Shown: in pieces, positions 1-12,581 of the stretch
Layout: every line of letters begins with the position of its first letter
How positions within the stretch are numbered: position 1 is the first letter of the stretch
Assembly: GCF_025698545.1 (NCBI RefSeq)
Contig: NC_068569.1
Location: 186,001-250,000, forward strand
Reading direction: 5' to 3'
DNA length: 64,000 nucleotides
From: Gossypium raimondii
Lineage: Eukaryota > Streptophyta > Magnoliopsida > Malvales > Malvaceae
The notes under the pieces: generated by a model
What the model was told of the DNA's origin: nothing
Seen by the model: only the letters and a program-made list of their open reading frames with translations
Database searches by the model: none
Program-made: the position numbers and the translations under genes

Positions 1-929
1 AATCGAACATATTCTATAATTAACAAATTCGAACCAAAATTGTATACATCAGCGTCATGTTAAATTATATAATACTTTCAATATTTGATTTCCTAAATCC
101 ATCGTATTAATGACATTTTCATAATTAAATCATATTCAAGCATATATCTTCACTTTTCATATATAGAAAATATGTCCGTACATAATTTCACTATCTAAAT
201 ATCAAACATTGCATTTCATAACTTCAGATATGTACATAATAAAACCAATATGTATACAACTTAATGTCCAATCACATTTACAACATTAGTAACATTATAT
301 TATGGTCGTACATACCTTTGATGTCATTATATTATACACATATGACCACTTCAATGAAATCATTCAATCATAAACTATATACGCTCAATACAAATCAACT
401 TATCCTTTAATCGACTAATCCAATAAATTTATAAAAGCTAAATTCAAACTTGTATTACTCACTTAACTATCATTACCCGAATTTGTATGTATCTTATTCA
501 TAAATTTTAAACCTACCTTGAAATCATTTATATTTATCATTTAAAAGACCAAAACATGCATATTTATCTATTACAAGTTTATGCATATGAATACACCATT
601 TTAGCCATATAAAAAAATCCATACAATTTATATCATTTTACAAATATAAAATCGAATATTAAGTCCACTTGCATGAGCAAATCGTACCTTTATTAAATAC
701 TCCACATTCCTAATTTATTTCATAACAAATTGACATCCATAAATAACCTCATAAATTGTACAAGATTTAGCCATTAAATCATAAGTCAAAATATGCCATT
801 TCCGAGTTCACTTAATTACTAAATTACATAACAATACCTTAACAAAGCATATCAAACAAGATTCACATATATTTACTTATAAATAAACCATAGCGAAACA
901 CTAAGACTAAAAACAAACATATCACACAT

Positions 930-930
<1 letters not shown>

Positions 931-970
<40 letters not shown>
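931..970. repeat. (AT)n microsatellite
   Basis: Nearly pure AT dinucleotide run inside the first LTR; a shorter AT run lies near 1048-1064. Confidence 0.9.
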
Positions 971-972
<2 letters not shown>

Positions 973-1915
973 CACATAACCAAGATTAATTAAGCTTGAA
1001 TATCATTTACCTCATTACCAAGCACATGACTAAAACACCATAATATACATATATATATATATACACCATAGCCAATTCAGAGATTAACATATTATACCAA
1101 ACTCACTTCACTTATATGCTTTAACTAAGCTCACCTATGCCAAATTATTTACCATCTACTTAACAAAACATATCAAACATAATTCACATAAATAAATATG
1201 CCATAGCTGAAATACCAAAATCAACATATCTATCACTTGATCAACAGTATAAAAACCATGCTTAACAAAATAAATAAGCCATTTTTGCATGACTCATATT
1301 TACATACCCAAAAATCAAACATATTAACTAAACTATACATGCCATAAATTTAAATTCAAACTTAGTAAAATACCGAAAACAGTCGATAGTGTGATAGACT
1401 TCTCTGACGATTCCCGTGCTCTTAACCAACTTCCAAATCTATAAAATTGAAAGCGATTACACACAGTAAGCTATTAAAGCTTAATAAGCCATAAGCAAAT
1501 AAACATTTAATCATTTAGATAAATTAAGCTAGACAATTAGTAATAAATCATTATAATTTCACATATAATTAAATTTATCAATTTATATATATCAAAACTT
1601 ATATAATTTGTAATAATTTCCCTCTTTACCGAATAATCAATTGAACATTAATATAACCAATCATCACTTTCCTCAATGCACATATACATCAAAGGCCGAA
1701 TACATATATATTCAAATATGCAATCACATAATTCATATTTCACATAACTTCATATCATCAATTCAAGTATACAACTTACCTTATTTTCAAATAGATAATC
1801 AACTATCACATACCTGGTCACTTAGCCTGATTTATACATTTGTACACAACTTATCTTTGCCCGTTAAACCATTCGGAATTAAAAAGGATACTCGGATAGT
1901 CGAAAGACTCGTACA

Positions 1916-2085
1916 ATGCCAACGTCCCAGACGTGGTCTTACATGTAATCACATATCGATGCCATTGTCCCAGACAGGGTCTTACACGAATCAAATACGA
2001 TGCCAATGTCCCAGACATGGTCTTACACGTAAACACAAGTCGATGCCAACGTCCCAGACGTGGTCTTACACGATAACACATATCG
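1916..2085 (+). repeat. 42-bp tandem array in LTR
   Basis: Four units starting ATGCCA at 1916, 1959, 2000 and 2043, each with CCCAGAC and GGTCTTACA-type words. Spacing is 43, 41 and 43 bp and copies differ by several substitutions. An apparent 153-codon reading frame (1641-2102) runs through the array but is a by-product of it. The array ends 1240 bp before the LTR end, the same relative place as the unrelated arrays in the other LTRs. Confidence 0.9.
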
Positions 2086-3325
2086 GAAATCCTATGTCAT
2101 GACATATGTATCCTATCTATTCCTAAGGTTCGTACGGGCTTTCGGACAACGTATCTCGATCGAATCAAACACGAAATAAAACTTCCTGGCTTATCACACA
2201 TTCGGCCAATACACATATATATCCACAAAATTCAATTCAACAAATAACATTTATATATTTGCAAATTCAACAACATTTATATGCTAATAGACTTACCTCG
2301 GATGTCGTCGACTGTTAAATCGACTACTCGACCACTTTTGTATTTCCTCGATCCAAATCCGATTTCTTTAATTCTTGATCTAAGCATATTCAAATTAAGT
2401 TTATTTAAACATCATTCTATTCAATTTAGCCTAAAAACACATAAATGGGCAAATTAAAATTTTGCCCCTAACATTTCACACTTTTTACAATTTAGTCCTT
2501 TTTGCTCAAAACACAAAATACACAAAATTTGACTACACTCCTTAAGGGCTGAATATTCCTAGTGTCCATACAAGCCCACATATTTCATTTATTTCACATT
2601 TTAGTCCCTCAAAAATTTATTTTTACAATTAAACCCTAATTACTCAAATTCATCAAAAATTCAAAGACAAAACATGTTAATCTTTCACATACCTTTCATA
2701 TTCCATCATCAACTATCACAAAGCTCAAGCATTCATCAATGTCATTTCTCAAAATCATCAACAATTCACAAAATTAAGATATGGGTTTTGAAGTATTCAA
2801 AGCAACGATCTCAAAAACGTAAAAATTATCAAAAACCGAACAAAAACCAACCTTGAATGAAGCTTCAAAATGGCCGAATGTTTCAAGCTTTCAAACCTTG
2901 CTTTTCTTTTCTACATTCGGTGAAGAAAGATGAACATAAAATGGTGGCTTTTAATGTTTTGTTTTATTATAACATATATTATTATATTATTATTATTTTA
3001 ACTTTTATTTATATATATAAATCACAAAGCATCATTATGCCATCCATTACCTATTATTATTGGATAAATTACAACATAAGGCCTCAAACTTATAAAGACA
3101 ACAACAATTAGGCACTTTCTTAATCAACCATCAATTTTTTATTTTACGCGATTAAGCCTTTTTTTTTCAAATTAAGCACACAAACAATAAAATTAATTCA
3201 CGAAACTTTCACATATGTAAATTCACACATAATTAACATAGAAAATAATATTAAAATATTTTTCAGACTCGAATTTGTGGTCCCAAAACCACTGTTCCGA
3301 TTAGGGTCAAAAAAAGGCTGTTACA

Positions 3326-4094
3326 TACGTCCTACCCATGGCTGAGTTTCTGGCATGTGTTGCGGTTACTTTACAGCTTGTGTGAGCAGTACCGTGTAGC
3401 TACGTTTTGACTGACAGCTGGTGTGAGCAGACCCATTTATGGCTCGAGAGAGAGCACTGATATGAGATATGAGATATGAGATAGTAGTGGTTTCGATTAC
3501 ATGTTGGCACATAGTGTGCGAGATTCCCGCCTATCCGATATTATTCTAGTGGTTCAACGAGAAATGCTCTATTACGAGATGATATGAGTTCGGTACGAAC
3601 TAATACATGTATATATATAATACACGAAAATGATGGTAGAGGATATATTGATATATTGAAATTGATGATATATATATGAAGAAACGGTAAGAGAATGATA
3701 TGTATCATGACATGTACATATATGAATATATTTGATATGTTGATACATGAAAATTATTTAAGTGGAGACGAGTAATAAACTCAAGTGTGACATGTCAAGA
3801 AAATAAGGTTATCAAATGTTGAATTTATATGAAATATGTTCAAGTAAGCTAACATGTGTTGTTTTTTGATGCTTAGGCAAGTATCAAGCTGTTGGTGAAT
3901 GGTATTCTGTTTACTTATAAGTTGCATTAAAATGGTAAGTGCTCAAATGAAAATATGTTTGTGCTCATGAAAAAGTGGTAAGGTCTAAATTATGCAATTT
4001 CCTATGAAATGACTTATCATGTGATTAATTTGAAAAGGGATATGTTTAAATGCACTAGCTTGTGGCTATGGTTAAATGATATGCTTATGACTTG
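3326..4094 (-). mobile_element. Outer LTR, segment A (interrupted)
   Basis: Left surviving piece of a reverse-oriented LTR that continues at 7381-8905. The join is supported by the intervening solo LTR being flanked by an exact 5-bp duplication (ACTTG). The segment contains two copies of an ACAGCTxGTGTGAGCAG word about 59 bp apart (near 3372-3450) and a short GAGATAT triplication at about 3463-3481, apparently the tandem array of this LTR. The remaining end must lie to the left of the window, beyond the partial LTR at 1-3325. Confidence 0.65.
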
Positions 4095-7000
4095 TGTAAC
4101 ACCCCTAACCCGTATCCGTTGCCGGATTTGGGTTACAAGGCATTACCAGACATAACACAGTTTCGCACAGTCATTTATCAACATTTTTTTGCACATATAG
4201 AAAACATGACCGAATATAATCTTTCATACTTAATTACCTATAATTCATAAACAACTGTGTTTTAAAAATTCAATCACATCAATATCCTTGTCTCATCCAA
4301 ATATTTCAACCCAATTTGCATAAAACAAAACTATGTCCGCACACTATATAATTTCAATATTCAAAATCATAATCAAGCATATATCATTCAATTCATATAA
4401 CAAATATATATCCAATTGAATATCTAATATATCATTTCCTAGCTTCTATACTAATACTTAATTAAAGCATTCAAAATATTATACTAATTAATAAGCAAAC
4501 ACATGCATGACCTTAATAATAATACTACATGACTGAACCTAATATTTTATAAACTTTATACATGCTCTTGACACGGTAAAACAAAACCATTTATGAATAC
4601 CATTACCAACATATGGCTAACCAACTTCATTGACAAATTTGCATGTTATCAATTTGCGGAAATTAGCTCAATTTATACCATTTTCATACAGCATAATAGA
4701 CAAAAATTTAAACACAAACAAGTATTACTAAAAGACCAAATTTCATTAATAAAAGTAAATAACCAATATAATTGCTTCCCATTTGATCAAAATAATCATC
4801 TCACAAATACAAATATCGAATCAAGACATGCCAATTTCACAAGAATCATACCAAGCTCATATACTTTGTATTATGCCAAAACGTCACTTATAAAGCCAAT
4901 TTGTTTTTATCCATTTAGCAAACAAAACCTACTTATTAAAATATCATCATTTACCAATTGAAACCATACCTAAATAATCAAATCGCATTCAATATATACT
5001 CATCATTTCACTTCAAACCAAACCAAGGTATAAAAATCACATTTAGCATTTCTCATTGCAAAAACATATGATCAAACATCACAAACATATATGCTATGCA
5101 TTAAACTTATCAACTTAAACTAATTTATAAGACATTCATATCATTACTCAACTAAGACATATAAACCAAAACACAATTTATCAAATTCATCACAAAATGA
5201 ACATAACACATAATGCTTCCATACCAAACCAAACATTTCCAACTCAAGCCATATCACATAGCTTGATCAAAACCCCAAAATTCATACCGCATTCACCAAC
5301 ATAAGTGACCATATAAATCAACCCACAAACTAGCTTATACATGCCATATTTACAATATTTACAGGTTCCAAAAGTACCAAAAATCGTCTGGATAGTTTGA
5401 TAGCAAGTCTCCGGCCTCGTCCAAAATCGAGCTAGCTTCCGAAATCTATAGGACATAGGAAAATGAACGGAATAAGCATTAAGCTTAATAAGCCTGTATA
5501 ATATAGAATTAAACCTACCAAATTAACATTTAGCGTTAAAGCAATTAAAACCAACTCATTTGTCCACAAAGCCTATTCACATCACCATTCAAAAATTTGT
5601 CATTTCACATCTACATATTCATCCATTCATAAGAATGAAATCAAACATATAACACTCTTTTGACATTTAAATCATTAATTTATATAAATCATATATCATA
5701 GCATCGATCCAAGTCAAATAGCTAAATGTATCGTGTCATCCATATAATTCATATATATTCATATAACAAATGACCTATGTAAATCATGTATTCCATGTAG
5801 TTTATAAACCATGTAAATCATGTATTTCATGTAATTTATAATCCTTGTAAATCATATAACTCTTATATTAAATAATCTTTACAACACATATATGTATAAT
5901 GCCCGTTGAACCTACAAAAATATCGAGGGATACTCGGGTGATACAAACTAAGTGTATAGATCGAAAATCCATCAATTCATCATAATTTACGCTCTTTCGA
6001 GCCATGACCAGTATGCTCCTCTTGAGCTGGTAAACGGTAAGCTCTATCGAGCTGAACGATAAGCTCGTAAGAGCTGAAATGGTAATCTCGTAAGAGGTGA
6101 AACGGTAAGCTCATACGAGCTGTTGTGAGTCCACAACAAATGCCAGAGCTTGACCAAACGATAACTCTAGTGACATGTCACTTGTATCCTACGACTTTCT
6201 ACGGTTCAAACGGGACTCGGTACTTATTTGAAGTACTTAACCAATAGGAAATTCAATTTAATATTTTAATACACATTCATACAAATATTCAATTCAACCA
6301 TTTAAAATATATAACAAGTTCGATTCTAATTATATACGAACTTACCTCGTATTTGCTCGGATACTTTTGTCTACCCGTCTAACTTTTGTTTCCCCCGATC
6401 AAGTTCTGGTATTTGTTTATTTCGATTTATATACAAATTCAAATTTAACCCATTTATTCTCCAAATCATTCAATTCAACCCATATACATATATTTTTTCC
6501 ATTTTACAAAATAGCCCTCATATTTTCACATTTTGACACTTTAGTCCCTAATTCACAAAATCACAAAATATACAAAACTTCTTTATACTTATACTTAGCT
6601 GAATACTCATGTATTCCATACAAACCCATGTATTTCATTTATTCACTTTCTAACCACCACATTTCTATCTTTTACAATTTAATCCTTAATGCTCATTTTT
6701 GTAAAAATTCTCTTTATAAAACTTGTATATCTATTAACAACCATTAATAATCTAGCAAGAAACTTTAAAATACACATGTATTCAACAATGACATATTTCA
6801 AAATCACCAATAATTTAAGAAATTAAGGCACGGGCTAGCTAGATTGAGCTGCAACGAGCTCAAAAACGTAGAAATTATTAAAAACGAGACGAAAATTGTA
6901 CCTTAATTGATAATCTATGCTTGACCGAATGCAAAAGCCCTAAAATTTCTTCTTTATCTTGTTAAAATCGGCATGAAGAAGATGAATGAACCATTATATC

Positions 7001-7375
7001 ATTTTTGTTTGAATTAATTTCAACTTAAATACCATTTTACAAAATTAACCTTATAAAGTCAACATGGAATTCACATTTTATAACCCATAATCGTCCATCC
7101 ATATAACTCATGGTATATTTGCCATTTAAGGACTCATATAATTAATTCCATAATCATTTAAGTCATTTTACTAATAGAACTCATATTTTTCGCGTTATGC
7201 GATTTAGGCCTTTTTACCGAATTAACCATTTAATCGGTAAAATTTCTTTACGAAATTTTCACATGGTAATTCTTTCATGCTATAAAACTTATTAAAATAA
7301 TAAAATAAATATTTTGACTTGGTTAAGTGGTTCCAAAACCACTGTTCTGATCAGACTCAGAAACGAGCTATTACA
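4095..7375 (+). mobile_element. Solo LTR, 3.28 kb, TSD ACTTG
   Basis: Starts TGTAACACCC and ends AGCTATTACA, flanked by perfect 5-bp target duplications ACTTG at 4090-4094 and 7376-7380. There is no internal coding region, primer-binding site or second LTR, so it is a solo LTR left by unequal recombination. A tandem-like array rich in GGTAAGCTC and GAGCTG words occupies about 5988-6140. The sequence resembles the LTR at 1-3325 in its last 1.2 kb. It sits inside a reverse-oriented older LTR. Confidence 0.9.
5988..6140 (+). repeat. Degenerate tandem array in solo LTR
   Basis: Repeated GGTAAGCTC(N)nGAGCTG modules of about 20-25 bp, each nearly palindromic around GAGCT/AGCTC. The array ends about 1235 bp before the LTR end. 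Confidence 0.75.
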
Positions 7376-7380
7376 ACTTG

Positions 7381-8905
7381 TGTGTTATGCATATGGAACG
7401 GGTGTAGACAATAATGAAATGCAAATGAAAATAAAGAAATTTGGAAGAGTATAAATTTGTCTAAAATCCTACTATGCTAGGGATAATATGTATAAGTGAT
7501 GCTGTGGATTTACTCATTTTGTGAGTTATTGAATTTGGTTTCATGAATCGTGTGGTATCGGTATATGATTATTCTTGATATATATAAATTTCATATTGGA
7601 AATATATTGATATGATTAAAGTTTATACAAGCTTACTAAGCATTCATTGCTTACATTGTTGTTTTTCTTTACTTTTCAGATTATCGGAAGCTCGATAGTG
7701 TTGGAAGCTCGTCGGAGATTTATCTCACTGTCCAGCGATTATATCGGTAGATATTGATGTCTTGGTTAAAGTTATAATGGTAGTATAAGTATTTTTGGCT
7801 AATGTTAGCCTATGTGTTTTGGTTGTGGAAATGACCATTTGGTTAGTTTGTATTTTGGCCTTGTGTTGGTAAAATGATATGTATTATAAGGTGTATATAA
7901 GTAGCCTTGTAATGGTTGATATATGACTTGTTATGGTTGAATGATGGTAGATAGAAAAATAGTTGAATGTGTATATTAGATATGACATATAACTTGTTGT
8001 GAATTGGTGTTTTGTCATAGTAAGCATATATGTATTTTGGTGCTAATGATTATGTGGTATAGTTGGTACCAAATGGTATGTTTTGGTAAGTGATTTACAT
8101 GTTGTGTAATGATGCAAACTTAGTTAGAATTTAATCAATTATTTTGGCCAAATTGAGTACATGGTTATAAATGTTTTATTGTTGTCATATGAGGTGCCTT
8201 TGTGCATATTGGTTAGATGTTATTATACCATATGTGTTTGGCTTGATTACACATGATTTTGGTGCCTTTTGAGGGATTATGTATATGTGCAAAAGGGATT
8301 ATAGGTACATGTTAAAAAGGGTGAGAAAAATGGCTTGCAAAATAGCCTATTTTCGTCCACACAGGCAGAGACACAGGCGTGTGACTTAGCCGTGTGTGAC
8401 ACACGACCTGGTAGCACGGTCGTGTGTCCCTTGTAATTTTCAAAGGGTTGCAAGTCAGGTTTTACACGCCCTAACATACGGCCTGACATACGGGCGTGTG
8501 AGGTGCACGGCCTAGCACATGGGCTTGTGGTTTGGCCGTGTGACCCAATTCAGTGATTTACACGAGGACAAACACGGGCTGAGACACGACTATGTATCTT
8601 TATTTTGAATTCCTACACGGCCTAAGACACGGGCGTGTCTCTTGGCCGTGTGACCCTTACAGTTTGTAAATTTTTATTTTTCCCTTAAATTTCTATATGT
8701 TTCTAATTTAGTCTCGATTTCTTTCTAATGTGTATTTAGGGCCTCGAGGGCTCATATAAGGGACAATATGTATGCTATTGATTGGTTTTGCTGTGATCGA
8801 TGATATGAATTAAATGTTTTAAAATTTTTTATAGTTCTGAAATGTAAACTCTGATAATGCTCCGTAACCCTGTTCCGACAACGGATATGGGTTAGGGGTG
8901 TTAGA
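7381..8905 (-). mobile_element. Outer LTR, segment B with CACGGG/CCCGTG words
   Basis: Right part of the outer LTR, whose 5' end (on the minus strand) is at about 8905: the plus strand reads GGATATGGGTTAGGGGTGTT, the reverse complement of the opening of the 4095 LTR. The last bases are TTAGA instead of TTACA, so the tip is mutated or the border is off by a few bases. Between 8355 and 8655 many short inverted words (ACACGG, CCGTGTG, ACGGGCGTGTG) occur, a signature I associate with cotton gypsy LTRs. No coding capacity. Confidence 0.7.
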
Positions 8906-9766
8906 CACCCAACCAGTTGTTTTATAGCCTAATTGTCACCCATCTCTCACCCAAAAAATAACAATAACCAATTAAAATTTTAAGATTAGGGTCCCTCGTA
9001 AGTTAATTTTGAGAGATTGAACCCTTGTATTTTTCTTGATTTAGAAATCATGGTCCTGAACTAACTTGTGGTAATTATGAAAAAAGACAAAATAACTTTT
9101 ATAACCCTCAATATTTACAATTTTTATCAATTTCACATTTACTCCTTAAAAATAGATGAAAAATTTTTAAAAATAAAACTCTCTAAAATTAAAAAATTTA
9201 AATTTAAAAACCACTACCTACATAATTTGGAAATCGTGATCCGAAAGGATGACTCATGCCTGCTAAACCCACAAGAAGGAAACCTCTCTTTTTATCTCCA
9301 AAGTTTTTGTGCTTGTATTGTTTGCTTTGAAATTTTTATATCCCCTACTCATAGACAAAATACTTTCATATACTTTCCTAAGGGATGAATATTGTCGAGT
9401 TTTTATTGATAACTAATATATATTGAGTTTGGCAATCAAGAATTGATGCTCAATGTTTACTAAATGAAATTGAAAGAATTATTAGTTTTAGCAATGTAGA
9501 AATCAATCACAGTTATGTATCTAAGCAGTTAAGATGATGTAGAGACGTGGTTTTGTATTAGTTTCTTTATGTTTTTAAGTTAGGATTTTAAATACTTTTC
9601 GTGCAAAAATGGTAAAATTATTCTTGTTTAATGCTTCATATTGGAAGTATAAAATGAAGGATAAAACATTCTAGTAATTATATTCCTTATTTTTATTTTT
9701 GAATTTTAAAGAATTTTTTTCGTACAAAAAGGCAAAATTGTTCTTATTTAGTGTTTCATTTACTTC
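8906..9766. other. Unassigned AT-rich interval
   Basis: No gene seen. It includes a diverged direct repeat of about 65 bp (about 9578-9645 and 9700-9765, sharing a CGT(G/A)CAAAAA(T)GG core). It probably covers the missing 5' part of the copia element, but no LTR, primer-binding site or gag motif was recognised. Confidence 0.4.
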
Positions 9767-12566
9767 GTGACTTTCATTAATGACTGTTTGTGGAAGCTTT
9801 GGGTCTATGCATTAAAAAGAAAGGACCATGTACTTGATGTGTTTAAACAAATTCAAACTTCAATTGAGAGAGAGATTGGGAAGAAGTTGAAGTTCATTTG
9901 TATTGATAATGGTAGTGAGTACAAAGAATTGTTTGATGTTTATTGTTGATTACAAAGAATTAGACATCAAAAGAGATCACTGAAGACTTCATAGTTGAAT
10001 GGGTTGGCTGAGAGAATGAACTGAACATTGATTGAGAGAGTCAAATGTTTGCTTTCAGATGCAAAGTTGCCTCGATCTTTTTAGGCTGAAGCTTTGTATA
10101 CAATTGCACATGTGATTAATATGTCTCCTAGTATTCCTTTGTAAGGTGATGTACCAGATAGGTTTGGTTTGGTAAAAACGTGGCATATGATCACCTGTGT
10201 GTGCTAAGTTGCAAGACATTTGTTCACGTTTCGAAAGATGAGAGATCTAAGTTGGATGCCAAGACTCAGTAATGTATCTTCATTGGTTACTATCATGGTG
10301 AGTTTGGGTATTAGCTATGATTTGATTGAAAAGAAATTTGTGAGAAGTAGAGATGTGGTTTTCTTTGAGGATCAAACCATTAAAGACATTAACAAGACAG
10401 AGAAGATGAATCCATAAAGTAGTGGTGCCTTGATCGACATGGATTTGGCTCCTCTAGCTTCTTCGCCGAATCCTATACAGCATGACATACAATAAGATAA
10501 CATTGCTGATCAACAATGTATAATTAATTTTGATGCTCCTATAGATAAGGTTGAGATTGATTAACACCAAGCACCTATAGCTTCACCAACTGTTCCACTT
10601 CAGAGATCAACTAAAGATCGATGATTTTTTATGAGGTATTCTACTGATGGGTATGTTTTTTGACTAACGGGGGAGAATCAGAGTGTTATTAAAAGGCTAC
10701 GGAGAGTAAATGCAAAGATAGTTGGGTTGAAGCTATGAAGGATAAACTTCAATCCTTGCATCACAATCATACCTTTAAGTTGGTGAAATTGTCAAAGGGT
10801 AAGAGAGCTTTGAGAAATCAGTGAGTTTACAGTTTGAAGCAAGAAGATAATTCAACTCCACGGTACAAAGCTAAATTGGTCGTCAAAGGTTACAGTTAGA
10901 GGTGTTTATGGGTCGGGCCGGGTTTAGGTCGGGCTCAGCTAAAAATTTAGGCCCATTTGTTAGGTCCGGGCTCGACCTGAAAAATGGGCCTAAAATTTTG
11001 CCTAAGCCTGACCCGGATAAAAATGCTAAAACTCGGGCTTGACCCGGTCCGCCCGTATTAATTTTTTTATATTTTTTATATAATTTTTAAATATATATAA
11101 CACATCAAAAATACTAAAAACATCAAAATAAATATTTCCTATCAAATTGAAAATAAAATTTTAAAAATATATATACTTAAATAACACTTAGATAGATGCA
11201 ACTTAACAAGCAAATGCCTCTAAAATAATAACAAAATTAACAAATGTCTTTAAAATAATAACAAAATTAACAATAAAATATTTATACAATATCCAAACAA
11301 TAAGAACAAAATAGTAGCAAAATAGGGAGGAAACAACAAGAAAGTAATATTAAAAAAAAAGGCAAATTTTTTTGTCATTTCGTGAATTCGGGCTGGGCTC
11401 GGGCCAAAAATGTCTTTCCCAAGGCCGGCCTATTTTTTAAAAAGACCTTATTTTTTGTCAAAACCTATTTTTCGGGCTTATATTTTTGCCCAAACTCTCC
11501 CACATTTCGGGCGGGCCTTCAGGCCGGGCCGAGTGGCTCGACCCATGAATAGGTCTAGTTATAGTCAGAAAAAGGGGATTAACTTTGAAGAAATATTTTG
11601 TTCGATTGTGAAAATATCCTCTATCAAAACTTTATTGAGTTTGGAAGCTTATTATGACTTAGAGGTTGAATAAATGGATGTGAAAACTACTTTCCTTCAT
11701 GGTGATTTGGAGGAAGAGATTTACATGGAGCAACTAAAAGGTTTTGTTGCAGAAGGAAAACAGGACTACGTGTGGTGATTGATGAAGAGTTTGTATGGTT
11801 TACGGCAAGCTCTAAGGTAATGATAAAAGAAGTTTGAGTTTGTTATGGGGGAGAATGACTACAAGAAGACTACTGATCATTGTGTTTTCATTTAGAGATT
11901 TTTTTTTATGATGATTTCATTATTATATTGCTTTATTTCGATAATATGCTTATTGTCGATCGTAATACTTCTAGATTTGCCATGTTGAAGCAAGAGTTGA
12001 GTAAGTCCTTTTGCTGTGAAAGATTTGGGGCTAGCAAAGCAAATCTTGGCATAAGATTGACACGTGATAAAAAGGCCAATAAATTTTGGTTTTCACGTGA
12101 AAGGTATATTGAGAAAGTACTTCAAAGATTTAATATGGATAAAGCTAAAATGGTGAGCACTCCCTTTTCTTTGCAGTTCAAAGTGAGTGTCAAGCAAAGT
12201 CCTTTAATAGAGAAAGAGAAGGAAGATATACAAAAAGTTCCCTACTTTTCAGCCATGAGTAGTTTGATAGATGTGATGATATGCACGATATAGGACTTGG
12301 CTTATGTTGTTGGTACTGTTAGTCAGTTTTTTTTTAGTCTAGGCTAAAGTGCAACTCATCTTGGTAAGAGTTTGACTTTCTATGCTTGGTCTAAACATAT
12401 TGATGTGAAGTATCATTGGTTTCGAAAAGTTCTCAAGGCTAAGTTGTTAAAGGTTGAGAAAATTTATACCGATGATAATTGTGCAAATATATTGACCAAG
12501 GCCTTGCCAAGAAGGAAGTTTGAGGCTTGTTGCTCGATTGCCGGTATGGTGAACATCCTCACATAG
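9767..12566 (+). pseudogene. Ty1/copia polyprotein remnant (integrase, RT, RNase H)
   Basis: Pieces appear in copia order: integrase core at 9767-10170 (IDNGSEY, then LNGLAERMN), a linker and chromodomain-like stretch at 10205-10420, the start of the reverse transcriptase at 10715-10890, further RT at 11566-12290, and the RNase H tail (YTDDNCANILTKALPRRKFE) at 12372-12566. Many stops and frameshifts break it (for instance after DVYC, after AERMN, and after KVPYFS). The RT catalytic box that should read YVDD is YFDN near 11936-11947, so it is dead. Gag, protease and the 5' LTR are not seen. The RT portion is split by a hAT-type MITE at 10897-11557. Confidence 0.9.
10897..11557. mobile_element. 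hAT-type MITE, 661 bp, in copia RT
   Basis: Terminal inverted repeats (TAGAGGTGTTTATGGGTCG on the left; TAGACCTATTCATGGGTCG as the reverse complement on the right) with 8-bp flanking repeats GTTACAGT (10889-10896) and GTTATAGT (11558-11565), matching at 7 of 8. An 8-bp duplication and TA(G/C) tips fit the hAT superfamily. Removing it joins the RT frame KGYS to QKKGINFEE. The ends are rich in GGGCCGGGC-type words and the centre is AT-rich. It has no transposase. The same family recurs at 31020 and, decayed, near 32880. Confidence 0.88.
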
Positions 12567-12568
12567 TA

Positions 12569-12581
12569 GGAGGGGGAGATT
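12569..12581 (+). other. Copia polypurine tract
   Basis: Purine run AGGAGGGGGAGAT directly before the 3' LTR; this is the usual primer for plus-strand DNA synthesis in LTR elements. Confidence 0.8.

Larger units (their letters stand above)
1..3325 (+). mobile_element. Partial large LTR (gypsy-type), right part only
   Basis: AT-rich, non-coding DNA ending in GGCTGTTACA at 3316-3325, the same kind of 3' end (GxxxTTACA after an AAACCACTGTTCCGAT-like block) seen in the complete solo LTRs at 4095-7375 and 51414-53319. The left end lies outside the window. It carries a 42-bp tandem array at 1916-2085 and tracts typical of cotton LTRs (TTTAGTCC-type blocks near 2490 and 2600). The bases after 3325 are TACGT, a candidate 5-bp target duplication that cannot be tested without the left flank. 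No protease, RT or integrase coding is visible, so it is either a solo LTR or the 3' LTR of an element lying to the left. Superfamily (Ty3/gypsy) is inferred from length and resemblance, not from coding sequence. Confidence 0.75.

Noticed and set aside
1916-2085. Regularly spaced repeats resembling a CRISPR array
   Set aside because: The units are contiguous and diverged with no unique spacers, in a plant LTR.
1641-2102. 153-codon open frame
   Set aside because: It runs through a tandem array in an LTR, has no recognisable domain, and exists because the 42-bp units happen to lack stops.
6367-6747. 126-codon open frame
   Set aside because: Low-complexity translation within a solo LTR; no homology recognised.
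8277-8489. 70-codon minus-strand frame
   Set aside because: Falls in the CACGGG-rich LTR island; repeat-derived.
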